A stretch of DNA of 46,807 bases, from NCBI RefSeq assembly GCF_022179185.1, contig NZ_BPQJ01000050.1, positions 1 through 46,807 of the forward strand, read 5' to 3'. Numbering within the stretch: the first letter of the stretch is position 1; every line of letters starts with the position of its first letter. The notes beneath the pieces were generated by a model. The model saw only the letters and a list, made by a program, of their open reading frames with translations, had not been told where the DNA came from and did no database searches. Of this stretch, positions 24,060 to 32,213 are shown in pieces. This DNA comes from Methylobacterium frigidaeris. Its GTDB lineage: Bacteria; Pseudomonadota; Alphaproteobacteria; Rhizobiales; Beijerinckiaceae. The position numbers and the translations under genes were made by a program.

Positions 24060-25037
24060 ATGAAAAAATGCTCAAGCGTACGCGGGGAGGGTAATTTAGG
24101 TTCTAGACCGAGTGCCGAAGGGCACCTTAGGGCGGTGATGCAGAAGTCGACGTATGGGCGCAGGATTGAGGCGCACTGGGCCGGGAGCGCTTCCCTCGCA
24201 AAACTCTCCAACCATTCGACCGGATACCCTGTTACAGCTGCGCGGATCGTAGGCGCGGCGAATTTCGGCTACGTGGAAACCGTCCCTCCTGAGGATGCAT
24301 TCGCTGTTTCTCTAGAACTCCTCGACTTCGAGAGAGGCGAGATCTGGCTGGATGGAAAAAATACGCCTCAGAAGTCCTTGAGGCGCGGAAATACGGTATT
24401 GTACGATCTTAGACATAGAATAGATGCTAATCTTATAGATCAATTCGATTTCGTGCAATTTCATATTCCAAGGATGCACCTTGTCAGCATGGCAAGTGAG
24501 CATGGTTTATCGGGCAACGGGGAACTCGAGATAATTAACGGACAAGGATTTTCGGACGCCGTGGTAAAGAGCCTGGGCGAACTTTTGGCGCCTGCCTTTG
24601 AGCGACCCGGCGAAGCTAACCAACTCTTCGTAGATCATTGCATACTAGCTATCTGTGCCCATTTACTAGACAAATTTGGTAACATCTCGTTGGTGCCTGC
24701 CGGCAATGCCGGACTTCCTAAATATAAACTTAGAATTGCCAAGGAGATGATAGATGCAAATCTAGGAGGAAATATAAATATTTCGCAAATTGCGAGAGCA
24801 GTCGATCTCTCGCCGAGCTATTTTGCGAAGCAATTTCGTGCTTCGACTGGTCTATCGCCTCATAAGTGGCTGCTTCGTAGGCGTGTTGATCACGCGAAAT
24901 CGCTCATGTCCTCGTCCTCCGATCCCCTCGGGGCGATCGCATTGGCTTGCGGTTTTGCCGACCAGAGCCACCTGACCAGGGTATTCAAGGGTCTAGTGGG
25001 AACAACTCCGGGTGACTGGCGCAGGTCGAGGTGGTGA
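24060..25037 (+). CDS. AraC family transcriptional regulator
   Basis: Encodes 325 aa (or 299 from the ATG at 24138; the upstream site AAGAGG is too close to the first ATG to decide). The C-terminal ~100 residues hold both AraC helix-turn-helices: INISQIARAVDLSPSYFAKQ and DPLGAIALACGFADQSHLTR, followed by FKGLVGTTPGDWRR. The N-terminal part resembles the substrate or effector domain of AraC proteins without a named cupin motif. Its middle (about 24400-24830) is markedly AT-richer than the surrounding genes, with codons such as ATA and AAA, suggesting recent acquisition. No target genes are evident beside it. Confidence 0.88.
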   Translation: MKKCSSVRGEGNLGSRPSAEGHLRAVMQKSTYGRRIEAHWAGSASLAKLSNHSTGYPVTAARIVGAANFGYVETVPPEDAFAVSLELLDFERGEIWLDGKNTPQKSLRRGNTVLYDLRHRIDANLIDQFDFVQFHIPRMHLVSMASEHGLSGNGELEIINGQGFSDAVVKSLGELLAPAFERPGEANQLFVDHCILAICAHLLDKFGNISLVPAGNAGLPKYKLRIAKEMIDANLGGNINISQIARAVDLSPSYFAKQFRASTGLSPHKWLLRRRVDHAKSLMSSSSDPLGAIALACGFADQSHLTRVFKGLVGTTPGDWRRSRW

Positions 25038-25682
25038 CCACTCTCCCAAGGCCAAGCACGTCTTGAACTTCGTGCCTCCCGTGTGTCGTCCTAGCTTTTT
25101 GCTGTCAAGCGAGCTGACCGCGGCTCACAATCCCGGACTCTAAGCTCGCAGGAAACCGGAGGCGCGGTAGCTCTCAATCAGGCTGTCGAACTGCGAGACG
25201 TCCGTCCGTGCACGACCGGGACCGGCCATAGCGGTCCGTCTTCTCGGTGGTGTGCTCTCCACCCCGAGCGATCTTCCGCTGCTCGGGCCCTCATGTAATA
25301 AAAACGACGGTAAACCTCACACCGCGGCAGTCGGCTTCTGCTAAAGCGCTTGACGCGTGAGCCCGGCAGCGAGGTGAGCGTCAGGAAACTGTGTGAGGAA
25401 ATTAAATGACCGGAAAACCCTCGCGACCGGGCATTCCCGGCATCGGCCTGGAGGGGCCGCTTAGGGTCAGGAGTTCGTATCCGCTCGTTCGGTGGGGTTC
25501 TGAAAGTGCCAGTCCTGCCGCAGGCGCGCCGTGACGGCAGCTCTGGACGAGCCGGATCGGTGCGGCCGACGTCGTATCCCGGCATCCCGCCGACTCCGCC
25601 ATTGCTGACCGGTCGCACAGCGCTCTAGGATTACAAAAAGCCTCCGGCCCTTCAACCGGCCGGCCCCGGGAGGACGATCGTC
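25038..25682. other. Intergenic region with two repeat blocks
   Basis: Contains the repeats at 25266-25312 and 25293-25484. No gene supported. The last bases hold GGGAGG upstream of the next start. Confidence 0.5.
25266..25484. repeat. Dispersed repeat, fuller copy
   Basis: Begins with the block shared with 22568-22613 and continues with the block shared with 6363-6556, ending AGGGTCAGGAGTTCGT. It thus looks like the fuller copy of a ~220-bp element of which the other two loci keep parts. Non-coding in both orientations as far as I can see. Confidence 0.55.
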
Positions 25683-27296
25683 ATGACTGGAGCCCTGCGG
25701 CTCAAGCTCTCGCTCCTGCGGGGCGAGACGGCCTGCCCTTTGGATCTCGCCGATTTCGGTCGGCTGGCTGCGATCGACTTGCGCACTCAAACAAAATCGG
25801 TGCGCTCCGATCGCCTCGCGGTGGCGATGCTGGATTTGATCGCGTCCGGACGTCTGCCGCCCGGCGCCCGCCTGCCCCCGGAGCGGCGCATCGCCGAGGC
25901 GGCGTCGGCGAGCCGGGTCTGCGTCCGCAGCGCCCTCGACCGCCTCAAGCTCGACGGCTACATCGAGGCCGTCCAGGGATCGGGCACCCGGGTCGTCGCG
26001 ATCGAACGGGGCGGGCAGCTGATCGAGCTCCTTCGGGCCAACCAGGAGAACCTCGAGGATCTCCAGGATTTCGTGGTGTTCCTCGACCGGTGCGTCGTCG
26101 AGCAGCTCCTGCGCGACGCCTCCGGCGCGACGCTCGTCCGCGCCGCCGACCGCGTCGCGGCACTGCCTCCGTACTGGGACATCCACGCGCTGGCGGAGGA
26201 CGAGGTCGGCTGGCGCCTCGCGCTCGCCGACGCCTCGCTCAGTCCGATCTACGCGATGATCGTCCGCCAGCTCGCGCGCGGGATCCGCAGCCTGTTCGGC
26301 AGCCTGCTCAGGGCTGCAGCCGCGACGGATCGGACCGCTCAGGCGGACCAGCTCGCCCTCAGCCGCCGCACCCTCGCGGATGCGATCGGACGGCGCGACA
26401 GGACGGCGGCTCTATCCGCTCTCGCGAGCCGTACCGCCGCCTTTCGCGAACTCGACCGGTCCGGGATGGAAGCCGGTGAGCGCAACCCGCGGAACGAGCC
26501 GGCGCTGCAGGACGACCTGATCCTGCGCGACCTGGCGGTGGCGAGCCCCGAGCAGCTCAAGGACCGGTTGACCCGCGAGATCGCCGGCATGATCGCGACC
26601 GGGCACGCGCGGGACGGCGCCCGCCTTCTCAGCGAGCGGCGGCTCGCCCTGGTGTTCGGCGTGAGCCGGGCCTCGGTGCGCGAGGCCCTTGCCGCGCTCA
26701 AGGCAGACGGGACGGTGGTCGCCGACGAGCGCAGCGGCACCCGCTCGGTCGATGCCCCGGTCGCGCTGACCTCGCTCGCCGCGGCCGACCTGTCGCACCT
26801 GCAGACGATGTCGCGCCTGCGCGGCTACCTCGAGGTCTGGGCGGCGAGCCGCGCTGCGGAGCGCGGCAGCGAGCGCGACTTCACCGACCTGCGCCGCATC
26901 CTCGCCGAGATGGGCCGCTCGCATCTCAGCCCGCGCCGCCGAATCGACCTCGACCTGCGCTTGCACCTCACCATCGCGCGGGCAGCCGGCAGCGCGGTGC
27001 ATCTCTACATCACCGAGGTGCTGCGCGACCTGATGACGGCCTATTTCGACTACTCGCTCACCGCCCCGGCAATCGGCGGGGGGCGCGACGCCATGCTGCT
27101 CACCCACCACACTCAGATCGTCGCGGCGATCCTCGCCCGCGATCCCGTCGGCGCTGGACGCGCGATGGCGGAGCATTGCGGCGCCTTCAGCGACCGCTAC
27201 GCCCTGCTGACGGCGGAGGGCGAGATGCTGCCCTGCGGCCTCGAGGCGGACCTTGCGGCCGGGAACCTTGCGCCCAGGATCCCGGCCGTGGGTTGA
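25683..27296 (+). CDS. Tandem double GntR/FadR-type transcriptional regulator
   Basis: Encodes 537 aa, about twice the family's usual 230-250. Two complete units: winged HTH 1 (about 42-106: DLIASGRLPPGARLPPERRI, then SRVCVRSALDRLKLDGYI) with an FCD-like domain (about 112-260), and winged HTH 2 (about 291-355: IATGHARDGARLLSERRLAL, SRASVREALAALKADGTV) with an FCD domain (about 373-505). The second FCD keeps the metal/ligand residues (D424, H428, H475/H476, H498); in the first the equivalent places are Trp, Ser and Arg, so ligand sensing is probably restricted to the second half. GGGAGG precedes the ATG. It faces the leftward acyl-CoA operon end to end and is the obvious candidate regulator of the divergent catabolic genes. 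Confidence 0.88.
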   Translation: MTGALRLKLSLLRGETACPLDLADFGRLAAIDLRTQTKSVRSDRLAVAMLDLIASGRLPPGARLPPERRIAEAASASRVCVRSALDRLKLDGYIEAVQGSGTRVVAIERGGQLIELLRANQENLEDLQDFVVFLDRCVVEQLLRDASGATLVRAADRVAALPPYWDIHALAEDEVGWRLALADASLSPIYAMIVRQLARGIRSLFGSLLRAAAATDRTAQADQLALSRRTLADAIGRRDRTAALSALASRTAAFRELDRSGMEAGERNPRNEPALQDDLILRDLAVASPEQLKDRLTREIAGMIATGHARDGARLLSERRLALVFGVSRASVREALAALKADGTVVADERSGTRSVDAPVALTSLAAADLSHLQTMSRLRGYLEVWAASRAAERGSERDFTDLRRILAEMGRSHLSPRRRIDLDLRLHLTIARAAGSAVHLYITEVLRDLMTAYFDYSLTAPAIGGGRDAMLLTHHTQIVAAILARDPVGAGRAMAEHCGAFSDRYALLTAEGEMLPCGLEADLAAGNLAPRIPAVG

Positions 27297-27307
27297 GAGA
27301 GGAGGTC

Positions 27308-27330
27308 GGCGGCCCGCGTGGCGGGCCGCC
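27308..27330. terminator. Hairpin between convergent genes (possible bidirectional terminator)
   Basis: A perfect 10-bp stem GGCGGCCCGC / GCGGGCCGCC with loop GTG, twelve bases after the stop of the double GntR gene and facing the end of the enoyl-CoA hydratase gene. No run of T follows on either strand, so termination would be imperfect or Rho-assisted. Confidence 0.5.
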
Positions 27331-27441
27331 GCTAGAGCCCTTCACGATCGCGCTGTCATCGCGAAGCTCTCTAGAGTTATGATTTTGCTGCATTTTCTTC
27401 GACGATCCGGTATCCACTTCGTCGGAAAATGCTCCAGAGCC

Positions 27442-28248
27442 TCAGCGACCGGTGAAGTCCGGCTTGCGGCGGGCCCGGAAGGCGTTGACGGCCTCCTGGT
27501 GATCCTCGGTCCGGTTCGATAAGGCCTCGTAGGCGACGCTCGCGTCCATGACGCCGTGGACGATGCGCTTCAGCTCGATGTTGGTCACGGTCTTGCTCCA
27601 GCGGATCGCCTTGGTGGCGCCGCTGAGCAGCTTGCCCGTGAAGGCCGCCACCGCCCCGTCGAGCTCGTCCGGCGGGAAGGCGTGGTTGATGAGGCCGATC
27701 TCCGCCGCCTTGCGGGCGGGCAGCAATTCGCCCGTCATCAGGTACTCCTTGGCCCGGGCATAGCCGATGAGCTGCGGCCAGATCGCCGGGCCGCCGTCGC
27801 CCGCGACGAAGCCGATCGACACGTGGGGATCGCCGATCTTGGCGGTGTCGGCGGCGAAGATCACGTCGCAGAACAGGGCGAGCGTCGCGCCGAGGCCCGT
27901 GGCGTGGCCGTTCACCCGCGCGACCAGTGGCTTCTCGAGGTCGAGCATCGAGAAGACGATGCGCTTGGCCTCGCGCGCCGTCTGCTCGAAGGATTCGGGG
28001 CGGTCGATCGCAGTCTGCATCCACGGGATGTCGCCGCCGGCCGAGAAGGCGCGGCCCGCCCCCGTGAGCACGATCACGTCGCTGCCCGGATCGACGGCGA
28101 CGTCGTAGAACACGTGGGCGAGCTCTTCGTGCAGGAGCGCGTCGGCGGCGTTCAGCGCCTCCGGGCGATTCATCGTGATGGTGAGGAGCCGCCCCTCACG
28201 CGTAATCGTCAGCGTCTCGTAACGCTCCTCAAGCGGCACTTGCCTCAT
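27442..28248 (-). CDS. Enoyl-CoA hydratase/isomerase family protein
   Basis: Encodes 268 aa of the crotonase fold: ITMNRPEALNA start strand, oxyanion-hole segment AFSAGGDI, second half-site GHATGLGATLALFCDVIFA, then DPHVSIGFVAGDGG and a C-terminal helical region. The two catalytic glutamates of classical hydratases are not in their usual places (GLGATLA instead of G-x-CELA); the GDGG Asp may act instead, so hydratase, isomerase or hydrolase chemistry are all possible. Last gene of the leftward operon, overlapping the acyl-CoA dehydrogenase gene by 20 bases. Cytosolic. Probably acts after the dehydrogenase in a beta-oxidation-like sequence. Confidence 0.88.
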   Translation of the reverse strand: MRQVPLEERYETLTITREGRLLTITMNRPEALNAADALLHEELAHVFYDVAVDPGSDVIVLTGAGRAFSAGGDIPWMQTAIDRPESFEQTAREAKRIVFSMLDLEKPLVARVNGHATGLGATLALFCDVIFAADTAKIGDPHVSIGFVAGDGGPAIWPQLIGYARAKEYLMTGELLPARKAAEIGLINHAFPPDELDGAVAAFTGKLLSGATKAIRWSKTVTNIELKRIVHGVMDASVAYEALSNRTEDHQEAVNAFRARRKPDFTGR

Positions 28249-29350
28249 CGTCTGGTCTCCCCTCCGGCGACAGGGTGGCTGTCGCGAGCTCGCGGATCTG
28301 CGCCTCCGTGCCGCCGTGGAGCCCGGCCGCGACCTGGAGGCGCTTGTAGACGTGACCGACCCGGTATTCCTCGGTCATGGCGATGCCGCCGCTGGCCTGG
28401 ATCAGGCGCGAGGCCGCGGCCAGCCCCTCCCGGCCGAGGGTCACCTTGGCGGTCCGAGCCGCCCGGCGGCGTTCCGCCGGCTCGCCGTCGAGGGCGGCCG
28501 CCGTCCAGAGGAGGAGCGAGCGCAGGGTCTCGAGGTCGCAGAACGCGTCCGCCATCAGGTGCTGGACGGCCTGGAACGAGCCGAGCGTCTGGCCGAATTG
28601 CCGCCGCTGGTTGAGGTAGCCGACCGTGAGGTCGAGCCCGGCGGCGAGCGCCCCGTAGGAATCCGCCACCAGGGCGGCCACGGCACAGTCCCGGATCTCG
28701 GCCATCCGGGCGACGGCCTCGTGACCGGTGGCGAGCACGGCCTCAGCCGGGAGCGCGAGCCCGTCGAAGGTCAGGACCGCGCCCGTGCGCCCGTCGATCA
28801 GGCGCCGCATCTCAACCACCGCGGGATGGGCCTCGACGCAGAGTAGCATCGCGCCGTTCGGCGAGTGCCCGCCGGCCTCGACGAGCCAGTGGGTGGCGCG
28901 GCCGGCATCGAGCGCGAGGGCGCTCCGCCCGTCGAGTCGCAGGCCCGAACCGGTGCGGGTGGCGCCGATCCCGGTTCCCGGATTCTCCGGGACGAGGGCG
29001 AAGCGCACCGTGCCGGCGGCGAGGCCCGGGGCGAGCGACGCCAGCGCCCCGCCCACGTCGCGCATCAGGCGGGGCGCCACCAGCACGTCCGCGGCGAGCG
29101 AGCGCCGCAGCAGCACCCGCCCGGCCTCCTCGATGATCGCCAGGGCCTGCAGCGCGTCCGCCCCGGCGCCGCCGAGCGCCTCCGGCAGGCCCAGCCCGAA
29201 CCAGCCGAGCTGCGCCATCTCGCGCCTCGCCGCGTCCTGCGCCGCCTCGTCGGGCGGGCACGGCGTCCAGGGGCAGGTCTCTTCCAGGAACCGTCGGGCG
29301 CCCTCGCGCAGCAGGCGGTCGTCGTCGCGTTGGTCGGGGGATCGCCGCAT
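28229..29350 (-). CDS. Acyl-CoA dehydrogenase family protein, small-subunit type
   Basis: Encodes 373 aa. N-terminal helical segment with LGWFGLGLPEALGGAGAD, a middle beta domain without the usual long FAD/substrate loop (residues 110-210), and the C-terminal four-helix domain with NQRRQFGQTLGSFQAVQHL and a shortened end (HGGTEAQI). It resembles the smaller partner in heteromeric acyl-CoA dehydrogenases such as PimD of Rhodopseudomonas palustris and the actinobacterial ChsE pairs. Family knowledge: such partners form alpha2-beta2 enzymes with the larger subunit and oxidise bulky or dicarboxylic acyl-CoA thioesters. The larger partner is encoded seven bases upstream. FAD-bound, cytosolic. Confidence 0.88.
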   Translation of the reverse strand: MRRSPDQRDDDRLLREGARRFLEETCPWTPCPPDEAAQDAARREMAQLGWFGLGLPEALGGAGADALQALAIIEEAGRVLLRRSLAADVLVAPRLMRDVGGALASLAPGLAAGTVRFALVPENPGTGIGATRTGSGLRLDGRSALALDAGRATHWLVEAGGHSPNGAMLLCVEAHPAVVEMRRLIDGRTGAVLTFDGLALPAEAVLATGHEAVARMAEIRDCAVAALVADSYGALAAGLDLTVGYLNQRRQFGQTLGSFQAVQHLMADAFCDLETLRSLLLWTAAALDGEPAERRRAARTAKVTLGREGLAAASRLIQASGGIAMTEEYRVGHVYKRLQVAAGLHGGTEAQIRELATATLSPEGRPDDEASAA

Positions 29351-29357
29351 GGCAGCC

Positions 29358-30527
29358 TCAGCGCAGGCCCAGGGTGGAGCGGGCGATGATCGTCTTCTGG
29401 ATCTCGTTCGCGCCCGCGTAGATGGTCACGACCCGCCGGAAGAGGTGCCGCTCGGTCCAGCCGGCGACCTCCTCATCGCGAGCCGCCTCCGGCAGCTCCA
29501 GCGCGTCCTCGCCAATCACCTCCATCGCCAGCTCGCTGATCGCCTGCTGCAGCCGCGAGCCGATCACCTTGACGATCGACGCCTCAGGGCCGGGCTCGCG
29601 GCCCTCGGTCTGATCGACGAGGACGCGCAGCACCGTCGCCTCGAGGCCGGACAAGCTCGCCTCCAGCACCGCGAACCGGCGCCGGAAGGCGGGGTCGTCG
29701 AGGACCGGCGACCCTCCGGCGCGCGGCGCCGCGGCAAAGGCCTTCAGGCGCTCGAACTCGCGGCGGGAGCGGTGGACCTGGGCGTTGTTGGTGCGCTCGT
29801 GGTTGAGCAGGAACTTGGCGTAGCCCCAGCCCTGGTCGACTTCGCCGATCAGGGCGTCGTCGCCGACCAGGACGTCGTCGAGGAACACCGTGTTCACGCT
29901 GTGCCCGCCGTCGATCGTGATCACCGGGGTGAGCACAACCCCGGGCGCCCGCATGTCGACGATGAACAGCGACAGACCGGCCTGGGGCTTCACCTCCCGG
30001 TTGGTGCGGGCAAGGCAGATCATCAGGTCGGCGAAGTGCCCTTCCGTGGTCCAGGCCTTCTGGCCGTTGAGGACCCAGCCGCCCTCGACCCGTCGCGCCG
30101 TGGTGCGGACCGAGGCGAGGTCGGAGCCGGCTTCGGGCTCCGAGTAGCCCTGGCACCAGAATTCTTCTCCTGAGCGGATCGGCGGCAGGTAGCGCGCCTT
30201 CTGTGCGTGCGACCCGAAGGCGTGGAGCGTCGGGCCGACGAGATAGATGCCGAACACGCTGAGCGGCGGCGCGTCGGCGGCGGCGCATTCGGCCTCGAAG
30301 ATGAAGCGCTGGATCGGCGTCCAGCCCGGCCCGCCGGCCTCCTCGGGCCAGTGATGCGCCGCCCAGCCGTTTGCGTCGAGGAGCGCGTTCCAGCGCGCCA
30401 TGTCCTCGCGCGACAGGTGGATGCCGGCCCGGGTCTTCCGGGCGAGGTCCGCCGGCAGCATCGCGCGGATCGCCGACCGGATCTCCGCCCGGAACGCACG
30501 CTCGTCATCCGTGAAGAAGGCGTCCAC
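29358..30527 (-). CDS. Acyl-CoA dehydrogenase family protein, large-subunit type
   Basis: Encodes 389 aa from GTG at 30527, which has GGGGAG six bases upstream; the ATG at 30569 adds 14 residues without similarity. Segments: WAAHHWPEEAGGPGWT, FWCQGYSEPEAGSDLAS, VLNGQKAWTTEGHFADLMI, then the C-terminal helical domain ending IYAGANEIQKTIIARSTLGL. All are typical of FadE/PimC-like enzymes. The position where many acyl-CoA dehydrogenases have the catalytic Glu (IYEGT) reads IYAGA, so the base must be elsewhere or in the partner. Forms an operon with the small-subunit gene. The substrate is unknown; PimC/PimD similarity suggests a longer or functionalised acyl-CoA. Confidence 0.9.
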   Translation of the reverse strand: MDAFFTDDERAFRAEIRSAIRAMLPADLARKTRAGIHLSREDMARWNALLDANGWAAHHWPEEAGGPGWTPIQRFIFEAECAAADAPPLSVFGIYLVGPTLHAFGSHAQKARYLPPIRSGEEFWCQGYSEPEAGSDLASVRTTARRVEGGWVLNGQKAWTTEGHFADLMICLARTNREVKPQAGLSLFIVDMRAPGVVLTPVITIDGGHSVNTVFLDDVLVGDDALIGEVDQGWGYAKFLLNHERTNNAQVHRSRREFERLKAFAAAPRAGGSPVLDDPAFRRRFAVLEASLSGLEATVLRVLVDQTEGREPGPEASIVKVIGSRLQQAISELAMEVIGEDALELPEAARDEEVAGWTERHLFRRVVTIYAGANEIQKTIIARSTLGLR

Positions 30528-30624
30528 CCGTCGCTCCCCGATCTGTTGCCCGCACGTTCGTCCGCTCAAGCCCGCGTCGGCAAGGCGGCGGCTGGCCCTG
30601 CCTCAAGACCAATCGCCGGCCCCG

Positions 30625-31077
30625 TCACTCGGGCCGGCCCCCGAATCGTCCGAGGGCGGTGCGCTCCGCCTCCGTTAGCGGGCGGGCGCGGCGAGTGCGG
30701 CCGTCCATGACGACCGTGACCGAATGCGCGCTTGCCGCGCAGGAATCCCCAACGAACAGCCCCTGCCCCATGACGATCGACCGCGCCCCGAGCCGCAGCA
30801 CGGCGGTCCCGATCTCGGGCGCGTCGCCGAAGTTGATCTCCCGGGAGAAATCCACCGTGAGCGAGGCGAGCGCCGGCAGGTCGTCGGGCGGCAGGAGCGG
30901 CCGCAGCACCTCGCGCAGCAGGGCGTAGCGCCCGTCGTCGAGCCAGGCGGCGAAGACGCTGTTGGTGACGTGGCCGTGCGGATCGAGGTCCGAGTGGCGC
31001 ACGACCGCCGGGCGCCAATGCGGGAAGAGCGCGCGGCAGGCGAGCCGCGGCTCCTCGGCGAGGGTGCGCTTCGTCAC
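30625..31077 (-). CDS. Hotdog-fold acyl-CoA thioesterase
   Basis: Encodes 150 aa. Start GTG at 31077 overlaps the stop of the quinone oxidoreductase-like gene in GTGA, so the two are coupled. The hotdog signature is clear: VRHSDLDPHGHVTNSVFAAW (4-hydroxybenzoyl-CoA thioesterase/FcbC-YbgC-type active-site region with Asp), DDGRYALLREVL, then LTVDFSREINFGD and a short basic tail. Role: hydrolysing an acyl-CoA to release CoA, perhaps to drain dead-end thioesters or give the final product. Second gene of the leftward operon. Confidence 0.85.
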   Translation of the reverse strand: MTKRTLAEEPRLACRALFPHWRPAVVRHSDLDPHGHVTNSVFAAWLDDGRYALLREVLRPLLPPDDLPALASLTVDFSREINFGDAPEIGTAVLRLGARSIVMGQGLFVGDSCAASAHSVTVVMDGRTRRARPLTEAERTALGRFGGRPE

Positions 31078-32051
31078 GGCAGAAGCACGGTGGCGCCGGT
31101 GGTCTCGCCGGCCTCGAGCCGGCGGTGGACCTCCCCGGCTTCGCGCAACGGCGCGCGGAGGCCGATCTCCGGCCGCAAGGCCCCCTGCCCCACCATCGCG
31201 AACATCGTGTCGGCGGCGCCCTGCAGGTCCGGCAGCGTGCGCAGATGCGCGAAGACGCCCGGCACGCTCACGCTGAGCGAGCGCTGCGGCCCGAGCCGCG
31301 CGAGGTCGATCGCGGCCAGCGCCTCGCCGGCTTGTCCTAGATTGATCGCGGTCCCGAAGGGCTTGAGGCAGTCGAGGGAGCGTTCGAGCACCCGGCCGCC
31401 GATGCCCTCGCAGACGACGTCGACGCCCTCGCCCCCGGTCAGGCGCATCGTCTCGGCGACGAAGTCCTGGTGGCGGTAGAGGATGGTCGCCTCGCAGCCG
31501 GCGGCGCGGGCGACCCCGGCCTTCGCCTCCGATCCGACCATGCCGATGACCCGCGCGCCCGCGGCCCGGGCCCATTGCGTCAGCAGCACGCCGAGCCCGC
31601 CGGCCGCCGCGTGGACCAGCACGACGTCGCCGGGTCGCAGCGGCCGCACCCGGGTGAACAGCATGTGGGCCGTCATGCCCTTCAGCATCAGGGCGGCGGC
31701 GACGTCGTCCGGCACGGCATCCGGCAGCCGCACCAAGCGCGCGGCCTCGATCAGCCGGGCGCTGGCGTAGCTCCCGACCGGCGGGCCGGCATAGCCGACC
31801 CGCTCGCCCGGCCGGAGGGACACCCCCGCCCCGGCCGCCGCGACGGTCCCGACCGCCTCGACGCCGACCGCGCCCGGCAGGGCCGGGATCGGAAAGGTCC
31901 CGCGGCGGTGATAGACGTCGATGAAGTTCACCCCGATGGCGGTCTGGCGCAGCAGCACCTGCCCGGGCCCGGGCGGCGACAGCTCGACCTCGGCCAGGGC
32001 GAACCGCTCGGGCCCGCCATAGGCATCGATCCGCATCTCGATCGCCAGCAC
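31074..32051 (-). CDS. Quinone oxidoreductase/zinc-free medium-chain dehydrogenase
   Basis: Encodes 325 aa from GTG at 32051 (GGAGG seven bases upstream); the next ATG is at 32036. MDR-superfamily layout: N-terminal GroES-like domain (GVNFIDVYHRRGTFPI, LPGAVGVEAVG, PGERVGYAG) and a Rossmann domain (VLVHAAAGGLGVLLTQWARA, ARVIGMVGSEAKA, GGEGVDVVCEGIGG). Zinc-binding Cys/His residues of alcohol dehydrogenases are absent, so it is a QOR-type NADPH-dependent reductase acting on quinones or enoyl compounds. First gene of the leftward operon, divergent from the acyl-CoA ligase gene. May reduce an enoyl-CoA or alpha,beta-unsaturated carbonyl in the pathway. Confidence 0.9.
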   Translation of the reverse strand: MLAIEMRIDAYGGPERFALAEVELSPPGPGQVLLRQTAIGVNFIDVYHRRGTFPIPALPGAVGVEAVGTVAAAGAGVSLRPGERVGYAGPPVGSYASARLIEAARLVRLPDAVPDDVAAALMLKGMTAHMLFTRVRPLRPGDVVLVHAAAGGLGVLLTQWARAAGARVIGMVGSEAKAGVARAAGCEATILYRHQDFVAETMRLTGGEGVDVVCEGIGGRVLERSLDCLKPFGTAINLGQAGEALAAIDLARLGPQRSLSVSVPGVFAHLRTLPDLQGAADTMFAMVGQGALRPEIGLRAPLREAGEVHRRLEAGETTGATVLLP

Positions 32052-32213
32052 CGCTCCGCCTCCATTCCGTGACGTCTGCGTACCTGCAGCCTCGAAGCCC
32101 TGAGCCGCAATTCGCTCATTGGTCCGCCGACGAGACCAACCCGGGCTTTGACGGGCCGCGTCCGCCGCGGGCGAGATGGCGCCGTCCCGACCCGCAAGCC
32201 TGGCAGCGCCCTC
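32052..32213. promoter_or_regulatory. Divergent promoter region of the catabolic island
   Basis: The gap between the leftward QOR-like operon and the rightward acyl-CoA ligase set must hold both promoters. No clear FadR-type operator can be read by eye, but it is the likely site of action for the double GntR regulator. Confidence 0.45.

Noticed and set aside
25142..25230. Leftward 29-codon tail reading RARTDVSQFDSLIESYRA and ending FLRA before a stop
   Set aside because: Protein-like but too short, with no start or upstream frame; could be a gene fragment, not callable.
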